DNA of 64,000 nucleotides, taken from the NCBI RefSeq assembly GCF_042654365.1, contig NZ_JBHSGG010000015.1, positions 1 through 64,000 on the forward strand. Direction: 5' to 3'. The notes under the pieces are model-generated. The model did no database searches. It saw only the letters and a program-made list of their open reading frames with translations, and was not told where the DNA came from. The DNA is from Coralloluteibacterium thermophilum (lineage in GTDB: Bacteria > Pseudomonadota > Gammaproteobacteria > Xanthomonadales > Xanthomonadaceae). Of the stretch, positions 7,812-17,199 are shown in pieces. Position numbers and translations under genes: made by a program. Each line of letters begins with the position of its first letter. The first letter of the stretch is position 1.

Positions 7812-9224
7812 ATGACCTGGGGATCCACGCATCGCATCCGTGGCCTGCGCCGCGCCGTCGCGGCCTTGGTTCTCTGCGCAGGCGCTACGGCCACCGCGCA
7901 GCCCGCGTCCGAGGGCGACGTCGTCGCCTTCGTCGGGGCACGCGTGCTGCCGATGGACCGCGAGGGCGAGCTGGCCGACCACACGGTGGTGGTGCGTGGC
8001 GGCCGCATCGCCGCGGTCGGACCGGACGGCGAGGTCGAGGTGCCGGCCGATGCGCACCGTATCGACGCCGCGGGCCGCTGGCTGATGCCGGGACTGGCGG
8101 AGATGCACGGCCATGTTCCGGGGCCGGACGATGCGCAGTACCTGGAGGACGTCCTGTTCCTGTACGTCTCCAACGGCGTGACGACGGTGCGCAACATGGC
8201 CGGTCATGCCTCGCATCCGGACCTCCGCGACCGCATCGCCGCCGGCCAGGTGCTCGGTCCCCAGCTGACGGTCGCCACCCCCTGGGTGACGCCCGAGCGG
8301 GTGCCGGATGCCGCGGCCGCCGAGGGTGCGGTCGCGGCCGCGCGCAGCGCCGGTTTCGACCTGATCAAGCTGGGCACGGTCGCGCCGGAGGTCTATCCCG
8401 CCCTGGCGCAGGCGGCGCACGCGGCGGACATGCCGTTCGGCGGGCACGTCCCGGATGGCGTGGGTCTGGTCGCGGCGCTGGACGCGCGGCAGTCCTCGAT
8501 CGACCACTTCGACCGCTACCTGGAGTTCCTGGTCCCGCCGGACGCGGACACGGGGGAGCGCGACCCCGGCTTCTTCGGAAGCGCCTGGGTGCATCTGGCC
8601 GATCCCGGACGCCTGCCCGAGGCGCTCGCACGCACCCTCGCCGCCGGCACCTGGAACGTGCCGACGCTGAGCCTGGTCGAGCACCTGGCCTCGCCGGAGT
8701 CCACCGAGGCGCTGATCGGGCGTCCGGAAATGCGCTACATGCCCAGGCGGGTCCGCGACGGCTGGGTCCGTTCGCGCACCGAGTTCGCGGCGCGCGAGGA
8801 CTTCCAGCCGGAGGCCGCGCAGCGGCTCGTCGCCCTGCGCAGGCAGATGCTGAAGGTCCTGCACGACGGCGGCGCACCGATCGCGCTGGGCTCGGATGCG
8901 CCACAGTTCTTCAACGTGCCGGGCTTCTCCATCCACCACGAGCTGGCGATGATGGTGGCTGCCGGCCTGACGCCCTACGAGGCGCTCGTCACCGGGACGC
9001 GCAACCCGGCCCGCATGCTGGGCCGGCCCGACGACTTCGGCACCATCGCGCCCGGACGGCGTGCGGACCTGATCCTGCTGGAGGCCGATCCCCGCGCCGA
9101 CATCGCGCATCTGCAGCGCCGCGCGGGCGTCATGGTCGCCGGACGCTGGCTGCCGGAGGCCGACATCCAGCGCAGGCTGGCGGCAATCGCCGCCCGGGTC
9201 GAACGGGAAGACCTGTCGGAGTAG
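7812..9224 (+). CDS. Secreted amidohydrolase-family metalloenzyme
   Basis: 470 residues with an N-terminal signal peptide (LRRAVAALVLCAGATATA). Amidohydrolase superfamily features follow in order: the beta-sandwich start VAFVGARVLPM, metal site EMHGHVPG (HxH) after MPGLAE, a Lys in FDLIKLG, histidines in FGGHVPDG and SIDHFDRY, and the late Asp in ALGSDAPQ. The C-terminal sandwich strand reads GRRADLILLEADP. Close relatives are exported imidazolonepropionase-like or prolidase-like amidohydrolases of unknown substrate. The start at 7812 is preceded by GGGAGGG. It is divergent from metF and convergent with the FMN reductase. Confidence 0.85.
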   Translation: MTWGSTHRIRGLRRAVAALVLCAGATATAQPASEGDVVAFVGARVLPMDREGELADHTVVVRGGRIAAVGPDGEVEVPADAHRIDAAGRWLMPGLAEMHGHVPGPDDAQYLEDVLFLYVSNGVTTVRNMAGHASHPDLRDRIAAGQVLGPQLTVATPWVTPERVPDAAAAEGAVAAARSAGFDLIKLGTVAPEVYPALAQAAHAADMPFGGHVPDGVGLVAALDARQSSIDHFDRYLEFLVPPDADTGERDPGFFGSAWVHLADPGRLPEALARTLAAGTWNVPTLSLVEHLASPESTEALIGRPEMRYMPRRVRDGWVRSRTEFAAREDFQPEAAQRLVALRRQMLKVLHDGGAPIALGSDAPQFFNVPGFSIHHELAMMVAAGLTPYEALVTGTRNPARMLGRPDDFGTIAPGRRADLILLEADPRADIAHLQRRAGVMVAGRWLPEADIQRRLAAIAARVEREDLSE

Positions 9225-9278
9225 CAGGCGTGCCACGGCGCCTGCACGGCTGACCTGCGCGCCGTCGGATCCCGCTCA

Positions 9279-9866
9279 TCAGGGTGGCGCGGTGCGCTGC
9301 CGCTGCGCGCGCGCGGCCTCCGCCCACCACGCCAGTTCGTCCGCGAAACGGCCGAAGGCGCGCTCCAGCGAGCGGCCCGCATCGCCCAGGGGCTGGCCCT
9401 CGGCGTCCAGCGTCTGGGTGATCGGCCCGACCGCCACCGTCGAGGGCACCACGGCCATGCCCATCTCGGACAGGGTGCCGTGCCAGAGCAGGTTGGCCCG
9501 TGCGCCGGACAGGCGCCCGGCGGAGTAGCTGACGATCCCGGCCGGACGCCGGAGCCACTCCTCGAGGAAGTGATCGGTCAGGTTCTTCAGGCCCGGCTGC
9601 ACGCCCCAGTTGTACTCGCCGACGACGAAGACGAAGGCGTCGGCCTCCGCGATCTTCCGTGCGAGCGACGCCATCGCCGGGGGTGCCTTGCCCGGCGGGT
9701 ACTCCTTGTACATGCGGTCGAGCATCGGCAGCCCGACCTCCCTGGCATCGATCAGCTCCGCATCGGCACCGCGGGCCTGCAGCGCGCGTACCGCGTAGCT
9801 GGCGAGACGGATGCCCGTGCGCTCGGAGCGGTAGGAGCCGTAGAGGACGAGGATGCGGTCGGACAT
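9279..9866 (-). CDS. NADPH-dependent FMN reductase family protein
   Basis: 195 residues with a flavodoxin-like fold. The N-terminus ILVLYGSYRSERTGIRLA is the FMN phosphate-binding loop, and FVVGEYNWGVQPGLKNL is the conserved FMN-ring contact (EYN pattern). Members reduce FMN, quinones, azo dyes or chromate, and the substrate cannot be told from sequence. The ATG at 9866 has GGAGAAC upstream. It stands alone between the convergent amidohydrolase and the divergent TonB receptor. Confidence 0.85.
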   Translation of the reverse strand: MSDRILVLYGSYRSERTGIRLASYAVRALQARGADAELIDAREVGLPMLDRMYKEYPPGKAPPAMASLARKIAEADAFVFVVGEYNWGVQPGLKNLTDHFLEEWLRRPAGIVSYSAGRLSGARANLLWHGTLSEMGMAVVPSTVAVGPITQTLDAEGQPLGDAGRSLERAFGRFADELAWWAEAARAQRQRTAPP

Positions 9867-10022
9867 GGCGTTCTCCGGTGATGGAGGGACGGGCGTGGCG
9901 CCCATGGCAGCAGGTCCGGCATGCGCGCCGCGTGTCGGAATCGTGGCCCTCCTCCGCCGCGCACGGCCACCGCGTCACCACGTTGAAAGCCTGCTGAAGC
10001 ATTCGCTCCATACGATGCAGCG

Positions 10023-10049
10023 CGCCACCGTCCGGTGGCGTTTTTTTTT
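10023..10049 (+). terminator. Terminator-like hairpin in the leader of the TonB receptor gene
   Basis: Stem CGCCACCG/CGGTGGCG (10023-10030 with 10033-10040) followed immediately by nine T. It ends only 11 bases before the receptor ATG at 10060, and the Shine-Dalgarno-like GGGG follows the T run. With no plus-strand gene close upstream, it may be an attenuator of the receptor gene and not only a read-through block. Confidence 0.6.
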
Positions 10050-10059
10050 GTTGGGGCCG

Positions 10060-12690
10060 ATGAACGTGAAAAGTTGCAACAAGCTCTCCTGGGCCATCGC
10101 CGGCGCACTGGCGTCGACGGCCTTCACCAACGCTGCCTTGGCGGACGACGGCAGCGCATCGGCAGGGAACGCCACGCGACTCGATGCGGTACAGGTTGTG
10201 GCCACCTACGGCTATCAGCCGGTCGACGTGAAGCGCGATAGCGCGACCATCGTCGACTCCGTGACCTACGACGACATCGAGGCGCCGACGGGCGACAACT
10301 CCATTGCCTCGATGCTGGTGCAGGTGCCCGGCGTCAGCTTCGAGGGCGACGGTGACGAGCCGCGCTACATCACCATCCGCGGCATCTCGTCCGACCTCAA
10401 CGTGACCACGCTCGACGGGCTCGCGCTCGCGACCCTCGGCGAGAACGGCGGCGGAAGCCGTCGCGTCAACCTGCAGCTCGTGCCCAGCGACATCGCCGAG
10501 CGGGTCGACGTATTCAAGGCCTTCACCGCGGAACAGGATGCGGGCGCCATCGGCGGCGCGATCGACATCGTCTCGCGCTCCGCGTTCGCCACGCCGGGAC
10601 CGTACTTCATGGTCGACGGCTACGGCATCTACTCCTCCTTCGAGGGGCCGACCGGCGAGAACGCCGGCGGGGCGGGCAAGTCGCACTGGGGCAAGGGCCT
10701 GAAGACGGCCTTCGCCGACCGCTTCGGCGCGGACGGCCAGTTCGGCCTGGTCTTCACCGCGCGCTACCAGGACCGCGTGCGCAACTCCAACAAGAACTGG
10801 ACCGATGCGCGCACCTACTTCGACGCCGAGGGAAGGCCGATCTCTGCGCCCGATCCGGAGCTGGGCTGGGACGGCCGCAACTCGACGGGCAAGTTCGCCT
10901 ACGGCGACTACAGCAACGTCATCACCAACAAGGGCGGTGCGCTGAAGCTGGAGTGGCAGCCGCGGGACGACATCGAGTCGTTCCTGATGGGCTACATGTA
11001 CAACCGGCGCGAGTCGTCGACGATGAACTCCACCAACATCATCGGCCTGAACAACGGGTTCACCGATCGCACGCAGGACACCGGCACGGTGGAGGTGGAC
11101 TACATCCAGTCGGTGGTCCGCTACAACCAGTGGGACCGCACCGCCAGCGGGGTGACCTCCGGCATGGACTGGCACCTCGGGCTGGATTCCACGCTCTCCT
11201 TCCGCGCCGGCTACACGATGGAGGACTACAAGGACACGCAGCCCTACCTGGCTGCGCGTGCTCGGCCGGACGGGCAGTACTTCACCTACCGCATGAGCGA
11301 GCTGCCGCAGCTCACCTCCTACATCGGCGACCCGCTCGCGAACAGCTACGTGCTGCAGGCCGCTGAGATGACCCACACGCGTGCGCACCAGAACGTCCTC
11401 GACCTGCGCGCCGACTACGCGTTCAACGTCTCGCCCGGCGCCACCGGCCTCGGTTTCAAGACCGGCGTGCGCTGGAGCCGGATGCGCATGGACAAGGACG
11501 TGGACAGCCTCCGCGCCGTCACCGGCAGCGACTTCACCGCCGGCATGTACGACCCCGGCTACTCGCACTACGGCAGCAACGGACTGGTCGTGCCGTGGCC
11601 GAACTACGACCGCTTCTGGGGCGGCGGCGGCCTCGACAACCTGCCGATCCACGAGGGCAACACCCGGCACCACAGCACGATCTCCGACTACGCCTACGAG
11701 GAGGAGATCGGCAATGCCTACCTGTCGCTGCACTACGCCACCGACGCCACCCGCTACATCCTCGGCCTGCGCTACGACGACACCTCGTTCGAGGGCCGTA
11801 CGCCGCTGACCCTCGACGGCGTGCTGACCGACCAGGTCGCTCATCCGCGCGGCGAGTACGACAGCTGGTTGCCGTCGTTCAACGTCGTGCACGACCTCGG
11901 CGAGGCGTGGAAGCTGCGCGGCTCGGTCAGCCGCACCATCGGCAGGCCGTCGCCGGGCAACATCGCGCAGGCCGAGAGCCGCACCTGCGGCGAGGAGACC
12001 ACGGGCTGCAGCATCTCCCGCGGCAACCCCGACCTCGACCCGCGCCGCGCCGACAACTACGACCTCGCGCTGGAGCACTACTTCCCCGGCGGCAACGCGC
12101 TGATCGCGCTGACGGCCTTCCGCAAGGACATCGCCGACGACATCTTCACCCTGACCACCGAGGAGGAGGCCGACGGCCTGCTCAACCGCATCCGGCAGCC
12201 GATGAACGCCGAGGCGTCGCGGATCCAGGGCCTGGAACTCGCGCTGGTCAACCGCGCCTTCGCCTTCCACGAGAACCTCGGCGCCTCGTTCAACGTCAGT
12301 CGCCTCGACGGACGGATGAACTACGTCGCCGACGGCGGCGCGCGCAGCATCGACCGGATGCTCTATCAGCCCGACTGGATGGCCAACCTCACGCTGACCT
12401 ACCGCATCCCGGCGATCCGGGGCACCGCGCGGCTGTCGGCGAACTACCAGGACGACTACCTCACCTCCATCGGCTCGACGCCGTGGAACGACAAGTTCGT
12501 CCGCGCGACGACCACGGTGGACCTGTCGTTCTGGCACGAGGTGGCGGACCGCTGGACCTTCAAGTACGAGGTCGACAACCTGCTCGGCGCGCATCCGGAG
12601 TGGTTCCACGCCCGCGACGTCGGCGGAACGCTCTCCCAGCGCGACCACTACGGTCGCGGCCTCTACTTCCACGCCATCTACACCCTCTGA
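10060..12690 (+). CDS. TonB-dependent outer-membrane receptor
   Basis: 876 residues. The signal peptide (ISAWAIAGAL-type, N-terminal MNVKSCNKLSWAIAG) ends near ALA. The TonB-box-like stretch LDAVQVVATYGY is followed by the plug (QVPGVSFEGDGDEPRYITIRG) and a long beta barrel ending YGRGLYFHAIYTL with a terminal aromatic-Leu, as outer-membrane proteins require. The QVPGV and RRVNLQLVPSDIAERVDVFKAF-type plug resembles the carbohydrate/phosphorylated-compound receptors common in xanthomonads more than siderophore receptors. Its partner 58 bases downstream is a PhoD phosphatase, so a phosphate-containing substrate is plausible. The start at 10060 was chosen by signal peptide; earlier in-frame ATGs precede the terminator-like hairpin. 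Confidence 0.88.
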   Translation: MNVKSCNKLSWAIAGALASTAFTNAALADDGSASAGNATRLDAVQVVATYGYQPVDVKRDSATIVDSVTYDDIEAPTGDNSIASMLVQVPGVSFEGDGDEPRYITIRGISSDLNVTTLDGLALATLGENGGGSRRVNLQLVPSDIAERVDVFKAFTAEQDAGAIGGAIDIVSRSAFATPGPYFMVDGYGIYSSFEGPTGENAGGAGKSHWGKGLKTAFADRFGADGQFGLVFTARYQDRVRNSNKNWTDARTYFDAEGRPISAPDPELGWDGRNSTGKFAYGDYSNVITNKGGALKLEWQPRDDIESFLMGYMYNRRESSTMNSTNIIGLNNGFTDRTQDTGTVEVDYIQSVVRYNQWDRTASGVTSGMDWHLGLDSTLSFRAGYTMEDYKDTQPYLAARARPDGQYFTYRMSELPQLTSYIGDPLANSYVLQAAEMTHTRAHQNVLDLRADYAFNVSPGATGLGFKTGVRWSRMRMDKDVDSLRAVTGSDFTAGMYDPGYSHYGSNGLVVPWPNYDRFWGGGGLDNLPIHEGNTRHHSTISDYAYEEEIGNAYLSLHYATDATRYILGLRYDDTSFEGRTPLTLDGVLTDQVAHPRGEYDSWLPSFNVVHDLGEAWKLRGSVSRTIGRPSPGNIAQAESRTCGEETTGCSISRGNPDLDPRRADNYDLALEHYFPGGNALIALTAFRKDIADDIFTLTTEEEADGLLNRIRQPMNAEASRIQGLELALVNRAFAFHENLGASFNVSRLDGRMNYVADGGARSIDRMLYQPDWMANLTLTYRIPAIRGTARLSANYQDDYLTSIGSTPWNDKFVRATTTVDLSFWHEVADRWTFKYEVDNLLGAHPEWFHARDVGGTLSQRDHYGRGLYFHAIYTL

Positions 12691-12697
12691 CGCACCC

Positions 12698-12733
12698 GCG
12701 CCGCCGCTCCGCGCGGGCGGCGGCGCGCGCTTT
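12698..12733 (+). terminator. Hairpin with T tract between receptor and phoD
   Basis: Stem GCGCCGCCGC/GCGGCGGCGC (12698-12707 with 12717-12726), then GCGC and four T. The short T run and closeness to the next gene suggest partial termination, giving less phosphatase than receptor. Confidence 0.55.
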
Positions 12734-12748
12734 TCCGGGAGAATCCCA

Positions 12749-14356
12749 ATGTCCGACACGCTCAGCCGCCGGCGCCTGCTGCAGGCGCTCGGCGCCGGCA
12801 CCGCCAGCGCACTGCTTGCTCCCTTCCATGCCGCGTTCGCCGGGACGGCGCCGCGCAACCTCCTGGTCGCCCCCCGCTTCGACCGCGACCCCTTCCAGCT
12901 CGGCGTGGCCTCCGGCGAGCCCCTGCCCGACGGCTTCGTCCTGTGGACCCGGCTCGCCCCCGAGCCGCTCGAACAGGGCGGCGGGATGATCATGCGGCCG
13001 ATGCCGGTGCGATGGGAGGTGGCCGAGGACGAGGCCTTCCGCCGCGTGGTCCGCAGCGGCGACGCCCTCGCGCGCCCGGAGCTGGCGCATGCGGTGCACG
13101 TCGAGGTCGAGCACCTCGATCCCGCCCGTCCCTACTGGTACCGCTTCACCGTCGGCGACGCGGTCAGCCCGGTCGGGCGCAGCGCGACCCTGCCCGCGCC
13201 GGGCGCGCGCGTGGACCGGGTGCGCTTCGCCGTCGCCGGCTGCCAGCACTACGAGGAGGGCCATTACACCGCCTGGCGCAGGATCGCGGAGGAGCCGCTG
13301 GATTTCGTCTTCCACTACGGCGACTACATCTACGAGGGCGCCGACCGCGGTCCCGGCGAGCGCCTGATGAACGGGCGGCCGTTCTCGCCCCTGCGGCGCC
13401 ACGTGGGCGGCGAGACCTACTCGCTGGACGACTACCGGCGCCGGTACGCGCTCTATCGCGGCGACCGCGACCTGCAGGCGGCGCATGCCGCGGCCCCCTG
13501 GTTCGTCAGCTTCGACGACCACGAGGTGGACAACAACTGGGCGGCCGACCGCGACCAGGACGGGACGCCGCCGGAGCTCTTCCTGCTGCGGCGCGCGGCG
13601 GCCTTCCAGGCCTACTACGAGCACATGCCGCTGCGCCGGTCGTCGATGCCGTCCAACGGGCACATGCAGATGTTCCGCCGCGCGAGCTGGGGCGACCTGC
13701 TGACCGCGCACTTCCTCGACACGCGGCAGTACCGCAGCGACCAGATCAACGACGATCGCGATGGCGTGCTGGGCGAGGCGACGCTGGCGCCGGACCGCAC
13801 CATGCTCGGCGCCCGGCAGGAGCGCTGGCTGTACGACGGCCTGCGCCCGGACAGCCGGCGCTGGCACGTCGTCGCCCAGCAGGTCGGGCTGGCGAACCTC
13901 GCCATGCGCCGCGCCGGCAGCAGCGAGATCATCCACTCGACCGACCAGTGGTCGGGCTACCTGGCCAGCCGCCGGCAACTGCTCGGCCACATCCAGGACG
14001 CGGGCATGCGGAACGTCGTCACCGTGTCCGGCGACGCGCACCGGCATTTCGCCAGCGACCTGCTGCACGACACCGGCGAGGGCGAGCCGATCTCCTGCGA
14101 GTTCCTGGCAACCTCGATCACCTCCGGCTCCGACGGCATCGGCGAGGACGACGACTTCCATCGCAACGTGCGCGCCCTCAACCCGCACCTCAAGGCCGTC
14201 ACCGACCGCCGCGGCTACGTGGTCTGCGACGTGAGCCGCGGCGAGTGGCGCGGCGACCTCAAGGTGCTGGACCGGGTGATGGTGCCCGACGCGCCCGTGC
14301 GGACGCATGCCAGCTTCGTCGTGGAGCACGGCCGGCCGGGCCTGCAGGAGGCCTGA
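12749..14356 (+). CDS. phoD: PhoD-family alkaline phosphatase/phosphodiesterase, Tat-exported
   Basis: 535 residues. The N-terminus SRRRLLQALGAGTASALL is a twin-arginine signal. PhoD-family blocks: FQLGVASGEPLPDGFVLWTRL at the start of the N-terminal sandwich, VAGCQHYEEGHYTAW, the metal-site HYGDYIYEG, the SFDDHEVDNNW motif, LDTRQYR and a late SGDAHRH. These are the Ca/Fe-binding residues of PhoD enzymes, which release phosphate from phosphodiesters and monoesters in the periplasm or medium. It follows a TonB receptor on the same strand, suggesting coupled degradation and uptake. A good ribosome binding site GGGAGAA precedes the ATG. No Pho box was recognised. Confidence 0.92.
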   Translation: MSDTLSRRRLLQALGAGTASALLAPFHAAFAGTAPRNLLVAPRFDRDPFQLGVASGEPLPDGFVLWTRLAPEPLEQGGGMIMRPMPVRWEVAEDEAFRRVVRSGDALARPELAHAVHVEVEHLDPARPYWYRFTVGDAVSPVGRSATLPAPGARVDRVRFAVAGCQHYEEGHYTAWRRIAEEPLDFVFHYGDYIYEGADRGPGERLMNGRPFSPLRRHVGGETYSLDDYRRRYALYRGDRDLQAAHAAAPWFVSFDDHEVDNNWAADRDQDGTPPELFLLRRAAAFQAYYEHMPLRRSSMPSNGHMQMFRRASWGDLLTAHFLDTRQYRSDQINDDRDGVLGEATLAPDRTMLGARQERWLYDGLRPDSRRWHVVAQQVGLANLAMRRAGSSEIIHSTDQWSGYLASRRQLLGHIQDAGMRNVVTVSGDAHRHFASDLLHDTGEGEPISCEFLATSITSGSDGIGEDDDFHRNVRALNPHLKAVTDRRGYVVCDVSRGEWRGDLKVLDRVMVPDAPVRTHASFVVEHGRPGLQEA

Positions 14357-14367
14357 GCCGGAACCGG

Positions 14368-14396
14368 CCGCACCGGCGCCGTACGCGCCGGTGCGG
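14368..14396 (+). terminator. GC-rich hairpin after phoD
   Basis: A perfect 12-bp inverted repeat (14368-14379 with 14385-14396) directly after the phoD stop. No T tract follows the stem, so it may stall transcription or protect the 3' end instead of terminating alone. Confidence 0.4.
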
Positions 14397-14458
14397 CAAC
14401 GGCCCTCGCCACGGGTGCTAGAGTCGCCGGTTTTTCGACTGCCAGTACGAGGCCCGCG

Positions 14459-15379
14459 ATGCGCAACGACGCCTTCTATCCCATCGGTACGCCCGGACAG
14501 CCCTGGACCGCCGCCGAGCGCGAGGCGTGGCTGGCGCGGCAGGTGCGCAGGCGCAGCTATGCGACGGACGTGGTGGAGGCCGTGGAGCGGCTGCGCGCGC
14601 ACCTGGAGGTGGTGGAGTACGGCCGCATCGAGTACGGCAGCGAGGGCTATCCGCTGTTCGCCGTCCGCAGCCGGGGCTGGGACGAGACCCTGCCGGTCGC
14701 GCTGGTGACCGGCGGCGTGCACGGCTACGAGACCAGCGGCGTGCAGGGCGCGTTGCGCTTCGCGGCGGGCCACGCGGCGGACTATGCCGGACGCGCCAAC
14801 ATCCTCGTGGCTCCCTGCGTGAGCCCCTGGGGCTACGAGCGCATCCAGCGCTGGAATGCGCAGGCGGTCGATCCCAACCGCTCGTTCCGTGCCGACAGCC
14901 CGGCGCAGGAATCGGCGGCGCTGATGCGTCTGGTCGCGCCGCTGCGCGACCGGGTCCTGGTCCACATCGACCTGCACGAAACCACCGACACCGACGAGAC
15001 CGAATTCCGCCCTGCGCTCGCCGCGCGCGACGGCAGGCCCTTCGAACCCGGGAGCATCCCCGACGGCTTCTATCTGGTCGGCGACAGCGAGAACCCGCAG
15101 CCCGCCTTCCAGCAGGCCATCGTCGCCGCGGTCGAGGCGGTCACCCACATCGCGCCGGCGGACGCGAAGGGCGAGATCATCGGTGCGCCGGTGGCGGCGC
15201 ACGGGGTCATCAACTACCCGGTGAAGCGGCTCGGGCTGTGCGCCGGCGTCACCGACGCCCGCTACGTGACCACCACCGAGGTCTATCCGGACAGCCCGCG
15301 CACGACGCCCGAGGAATGCGACGCCGCACAGGTGGCCGCGGTGCGCGCCGCCATCGATTTCGCGCTGGCGCAGGGTTGA
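14459..15379 (+). CDS. M14-family metallocarboxypeptidase-like protein
   Basis: 306 residues, cytoplasmic (no signal). M14 zinc peptidase signature: the HxxE pair in TGGVHGYETSG, substrate-binding VDPNRSF, the distal zinc His in HIDLHETTDTDE, and a Glu-bearing TTTEVYPD near the C-terminus. Members cleave C-terminal residues or amide-linked side groups, and relatives include succinylglutamate desuccinylase/aspartoacylase-type enzymes. The substrate cannot be set. The downstream DUF3228 gene follows after 14 bases, so the two are probably co-transcribed. Confidence 0.82.
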   Translation: MRNDAFYPIGTPGQPWTAAEREAWLARQVRRRSYATDVVEAVERLRAHLEVVEYGRIEYGSEGYPLFAVRSRGWDETLPVALVTGGVHGYETSGVQGALRFAAGHAADYAGRANILVAPCVSPWGYERIQRWNAQAVDPNRSFRADSPAQESAALMRLVAPLRDRVLVHIDLHETTDTDETEFRPALAARDGRPFEPGSIPDGFYLVGDSENPQPAFQQAIVAAVEAVTHIAPADAKGEIIGAPVAAHGVINYPVKRLGLCAGVTDARYVTTTEVYPDSPRTTPEECDAAQVAAVRAAIDFALAQG

Positions 15380-15393
15380 GCGGAGGAGACGGC

Positions 15394-15951
15394 ATGTCCA
15401 TCGTCCTCACCCCGTTCGCGCGCACCCGGCTCTTTCCGCGCGAGCCGCGCGGCAACGCCATCCAGGACTGCACGCCCGAGGACTTCGAGCGCCGCCTCAA
15501 CGCCGAGGCGCCCGAGCGCGTGCTGCCCGGCTACGCGCCGTTCTGCCGGTTGCACGTGCACCGCAACTGGACCTCGACGCGCTGCCTCACCGTGCCCATC
15601 ACCGACGACAACCGCCACCTGCTGCGTTCCGCCTACGAGGCGCGCTCGCGCGAGGAGCTGCCGGTGCTGGTGCGCTGGTTCGAGGGCGTCGAGCCGCCGG
15701 TGGCGCGCTGGCTCGTCGCGATCCTCTACAGCCGCGAGCAGCTCGCGAAGGAAGGCGCGCCCATCGAGGCCGACTGGGGCATCGTCGGCTGCCTCTACAC
15801 CCTCGAGCCGGAGGAGATCCCGATGGCGCCGATCACCATGATGCGCAACGCCCTCGGCGTGGAGGAGGGCGGCTCCGGCGTGCCCCTGGACCGCGATGCC
15901 TATCTGAGAAGCGTCGCCTTCTGGGAACGGAACGCGAACTGGAGGCCCTGA
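15394..15951 (+). CDS. DUF3228 family protein
   Basis: 185 residues of the conserved DUF3228 family. The recognisable stretches are FARTRLFPREPRGNAIQD, the central HRNWTSTRCLTVPI, and EADWGIVGCLYTLEPEEIPM with PITMMRNALGVEEGGSG. The family has no known function; the protein is soluble, with no signal or membrane segment. The ATG at 15394 is preceded by GGAGGAG and lies 14 bases after the peptidase stop. Confidence 0.82.
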   Translation: MSIVLTPFARTRLFPREPRGNAIQDCTPEDFERRLNAEAPERVLPGYAPFCRLHVHRNWTSTRCLTVPITDDNRHLLRSAYEARSREELPVLVRWFEGVEPPVARWLVAILYSREQLAKEGAPIEADWGIVGCLYTLEPEEIPMAPITMMRNALGVEEGGSGVPLDRDAYLRSVAFWERNANWRP

Positions 15952-16212
15952 GGTGACTGCGCCCGCCGCAGGAGGCGCGGGTGTCTGCCGACGCGCGGTC
16001 ACTGCCTCTGCGCGCGTGGGCGAAGGCGTGCGCATGAGGGCGACCGCGCCCGGCCGCGCGCGCTGCTGCGGCGGGCCGTGATCCGGCATGCAACGCCATC
16101 CCGGGCAGGGCGCATCCGTCGGAGCGTACTTCGGCATCGGCATGACGCGCCCTGGACGATCCGGCCTGCACCGTATCGCCGACCACCAGCCGGGATGTCG
16201 TCGGGCAGGCCC

Positions 16213-17064
16213 ATGAGCGATGCATTGCTGAACCACCACACGATCGTCCACGGGCATCGCATCGCGACAGGCGTGCACGGCAGCGGCGTGCCGCTCGTCC
16301 TGGTCCACGGAACGCCTGCGCATTCGATCATCTGGCGGCGTCTGGTTCCCCGCTTCGTCGACGCGGGACTGCGGGTGCACCTGTTCGACCTGCTCGGCTT
16401 CGGCGCGTCCGAACGTCCGCTGGACGCGGACACCTCCATCGCCGCGCAGCTGCCCGTTCTGCGCGCGCTCCTCGACCACTGGCAGCTCGACAGCACGCAC
16501 GTGTTCGGCCACGACATCGGCGGCGCGCTGTCCCTGCGCCTGGCGATCGAGGACGGCCGGCGCCTGCGCTCGCTCACCATCGCGGACAGCGTCAGCTACG
16601 ACTCCTGGCCGTCGCCCACGTGGCGTGCGATCCGGGAGAACTGCATCGAGCATGCGCTGGGGGATCCCGACGCGCACCGGGAGACCATGACCCGGCAGTT
16701 CAAGAGCGCCGTCGCCGACCCCGCGCGCATGAGCGGCGAGCTGCTGGAGCGGTACCTCGCGCCCATCAGCGGGCCCGTCGGGCAGCCCGCGTTCTTCCGC
16801 CACCAGGTGGCGCACTACGACGCGCGCCATACCGCCGACTTCGCGACCGCGCTCCCGGCACTGCGGGTGCCGGTGCACATCCTGTGGGGCGGGGAGGACG
16901 CCTGGCAGCCCGTCCGTTACGCGCACCGGCTCCACGCCGACATTCCTGGCTCGACCCTGCGGATCGTGGACGGGGCCGGCCATTTCCTGATGGAGGACGC
17001 GCCCGACGTGGTGGCCGGGGAGGTGGTCGCCTACGTCCGCAGGAGCGAAGCGGAGCGCGCCTAG
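16213..17064 (+). CDS. Alpha/beta hydrolase of the epoxide hydrolase/haloalkane dehalogenase type
   Basis: 283 residues. The oxyanion-hole motif VHGTPAHS is followed by the nucleophile elbow FGHDIGGAL with Asp101 in place of Ser. An Asp nucleophile marks epoxide hydrolases and haloalkane dehalogenases, which form an ester intermediate opened by water. The other triad members are probably Asp in GGEDAWQP and His in GAGHFLMED. The cap domain lies between about 130 and 215. A haloalkane dehalogenase would need a halide-binding Trp after the Asp; here the next residue is Ile, which favours epoxide hydrolase or another hydrolase. It stands alone. Confidence 0.82.
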   Translation: MSDALLNHHTIVHGHRIATGVHGSGVPLVLVHGTPAHSIIWRRLVPRFVDAGLRVHLFDLLGFGASERPLDADTSIAAQLPVLRALLDHWQLDSTHVFGHDIGGALSLRLAIEDGRRLRSLTIADSVSYDSWPSPTWRAIRENCIEHALGDPDAHRETMTRQFKSAVADPARMSGELLERYLAPISGPVGQPAFFRHQVAHYDARHTADFATALPALRVPVHILWGGEDAWQPVRYAHRLHADIPGSTLRIVDGAGHFLMEDAPDVVAGEVVAYVRRSEAERA

Positions 17065-17199
17065 CGTTCGACACCCGGTCCCCGCGGTTGCGGGGCGTCG
17101 CCACCGCCGCAGCGGTCGCGCCGGCGCCCCGGCCGCATCCTCCTCCGGTTGCCCGCGAGGTGAAGGAGTCAGTCATCGCCACCGGGTAGGATCGCGGGC

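Noticed and set aside
6207..9236. 1009-residue minus-strand open frame
   Set aside because: Shadow of metF and the amidohydrolase in a GC-rich sequence; Arg/Pro/Ala-rich translation with no domain.
9130..12993. 1287-residue minus-strand open frame opposite the TonB receptor
   Set aside because: Low-complexity His/Arg/Val translation typical of antisense frames in high-GC DNA; the plus-strand receptor is clear.
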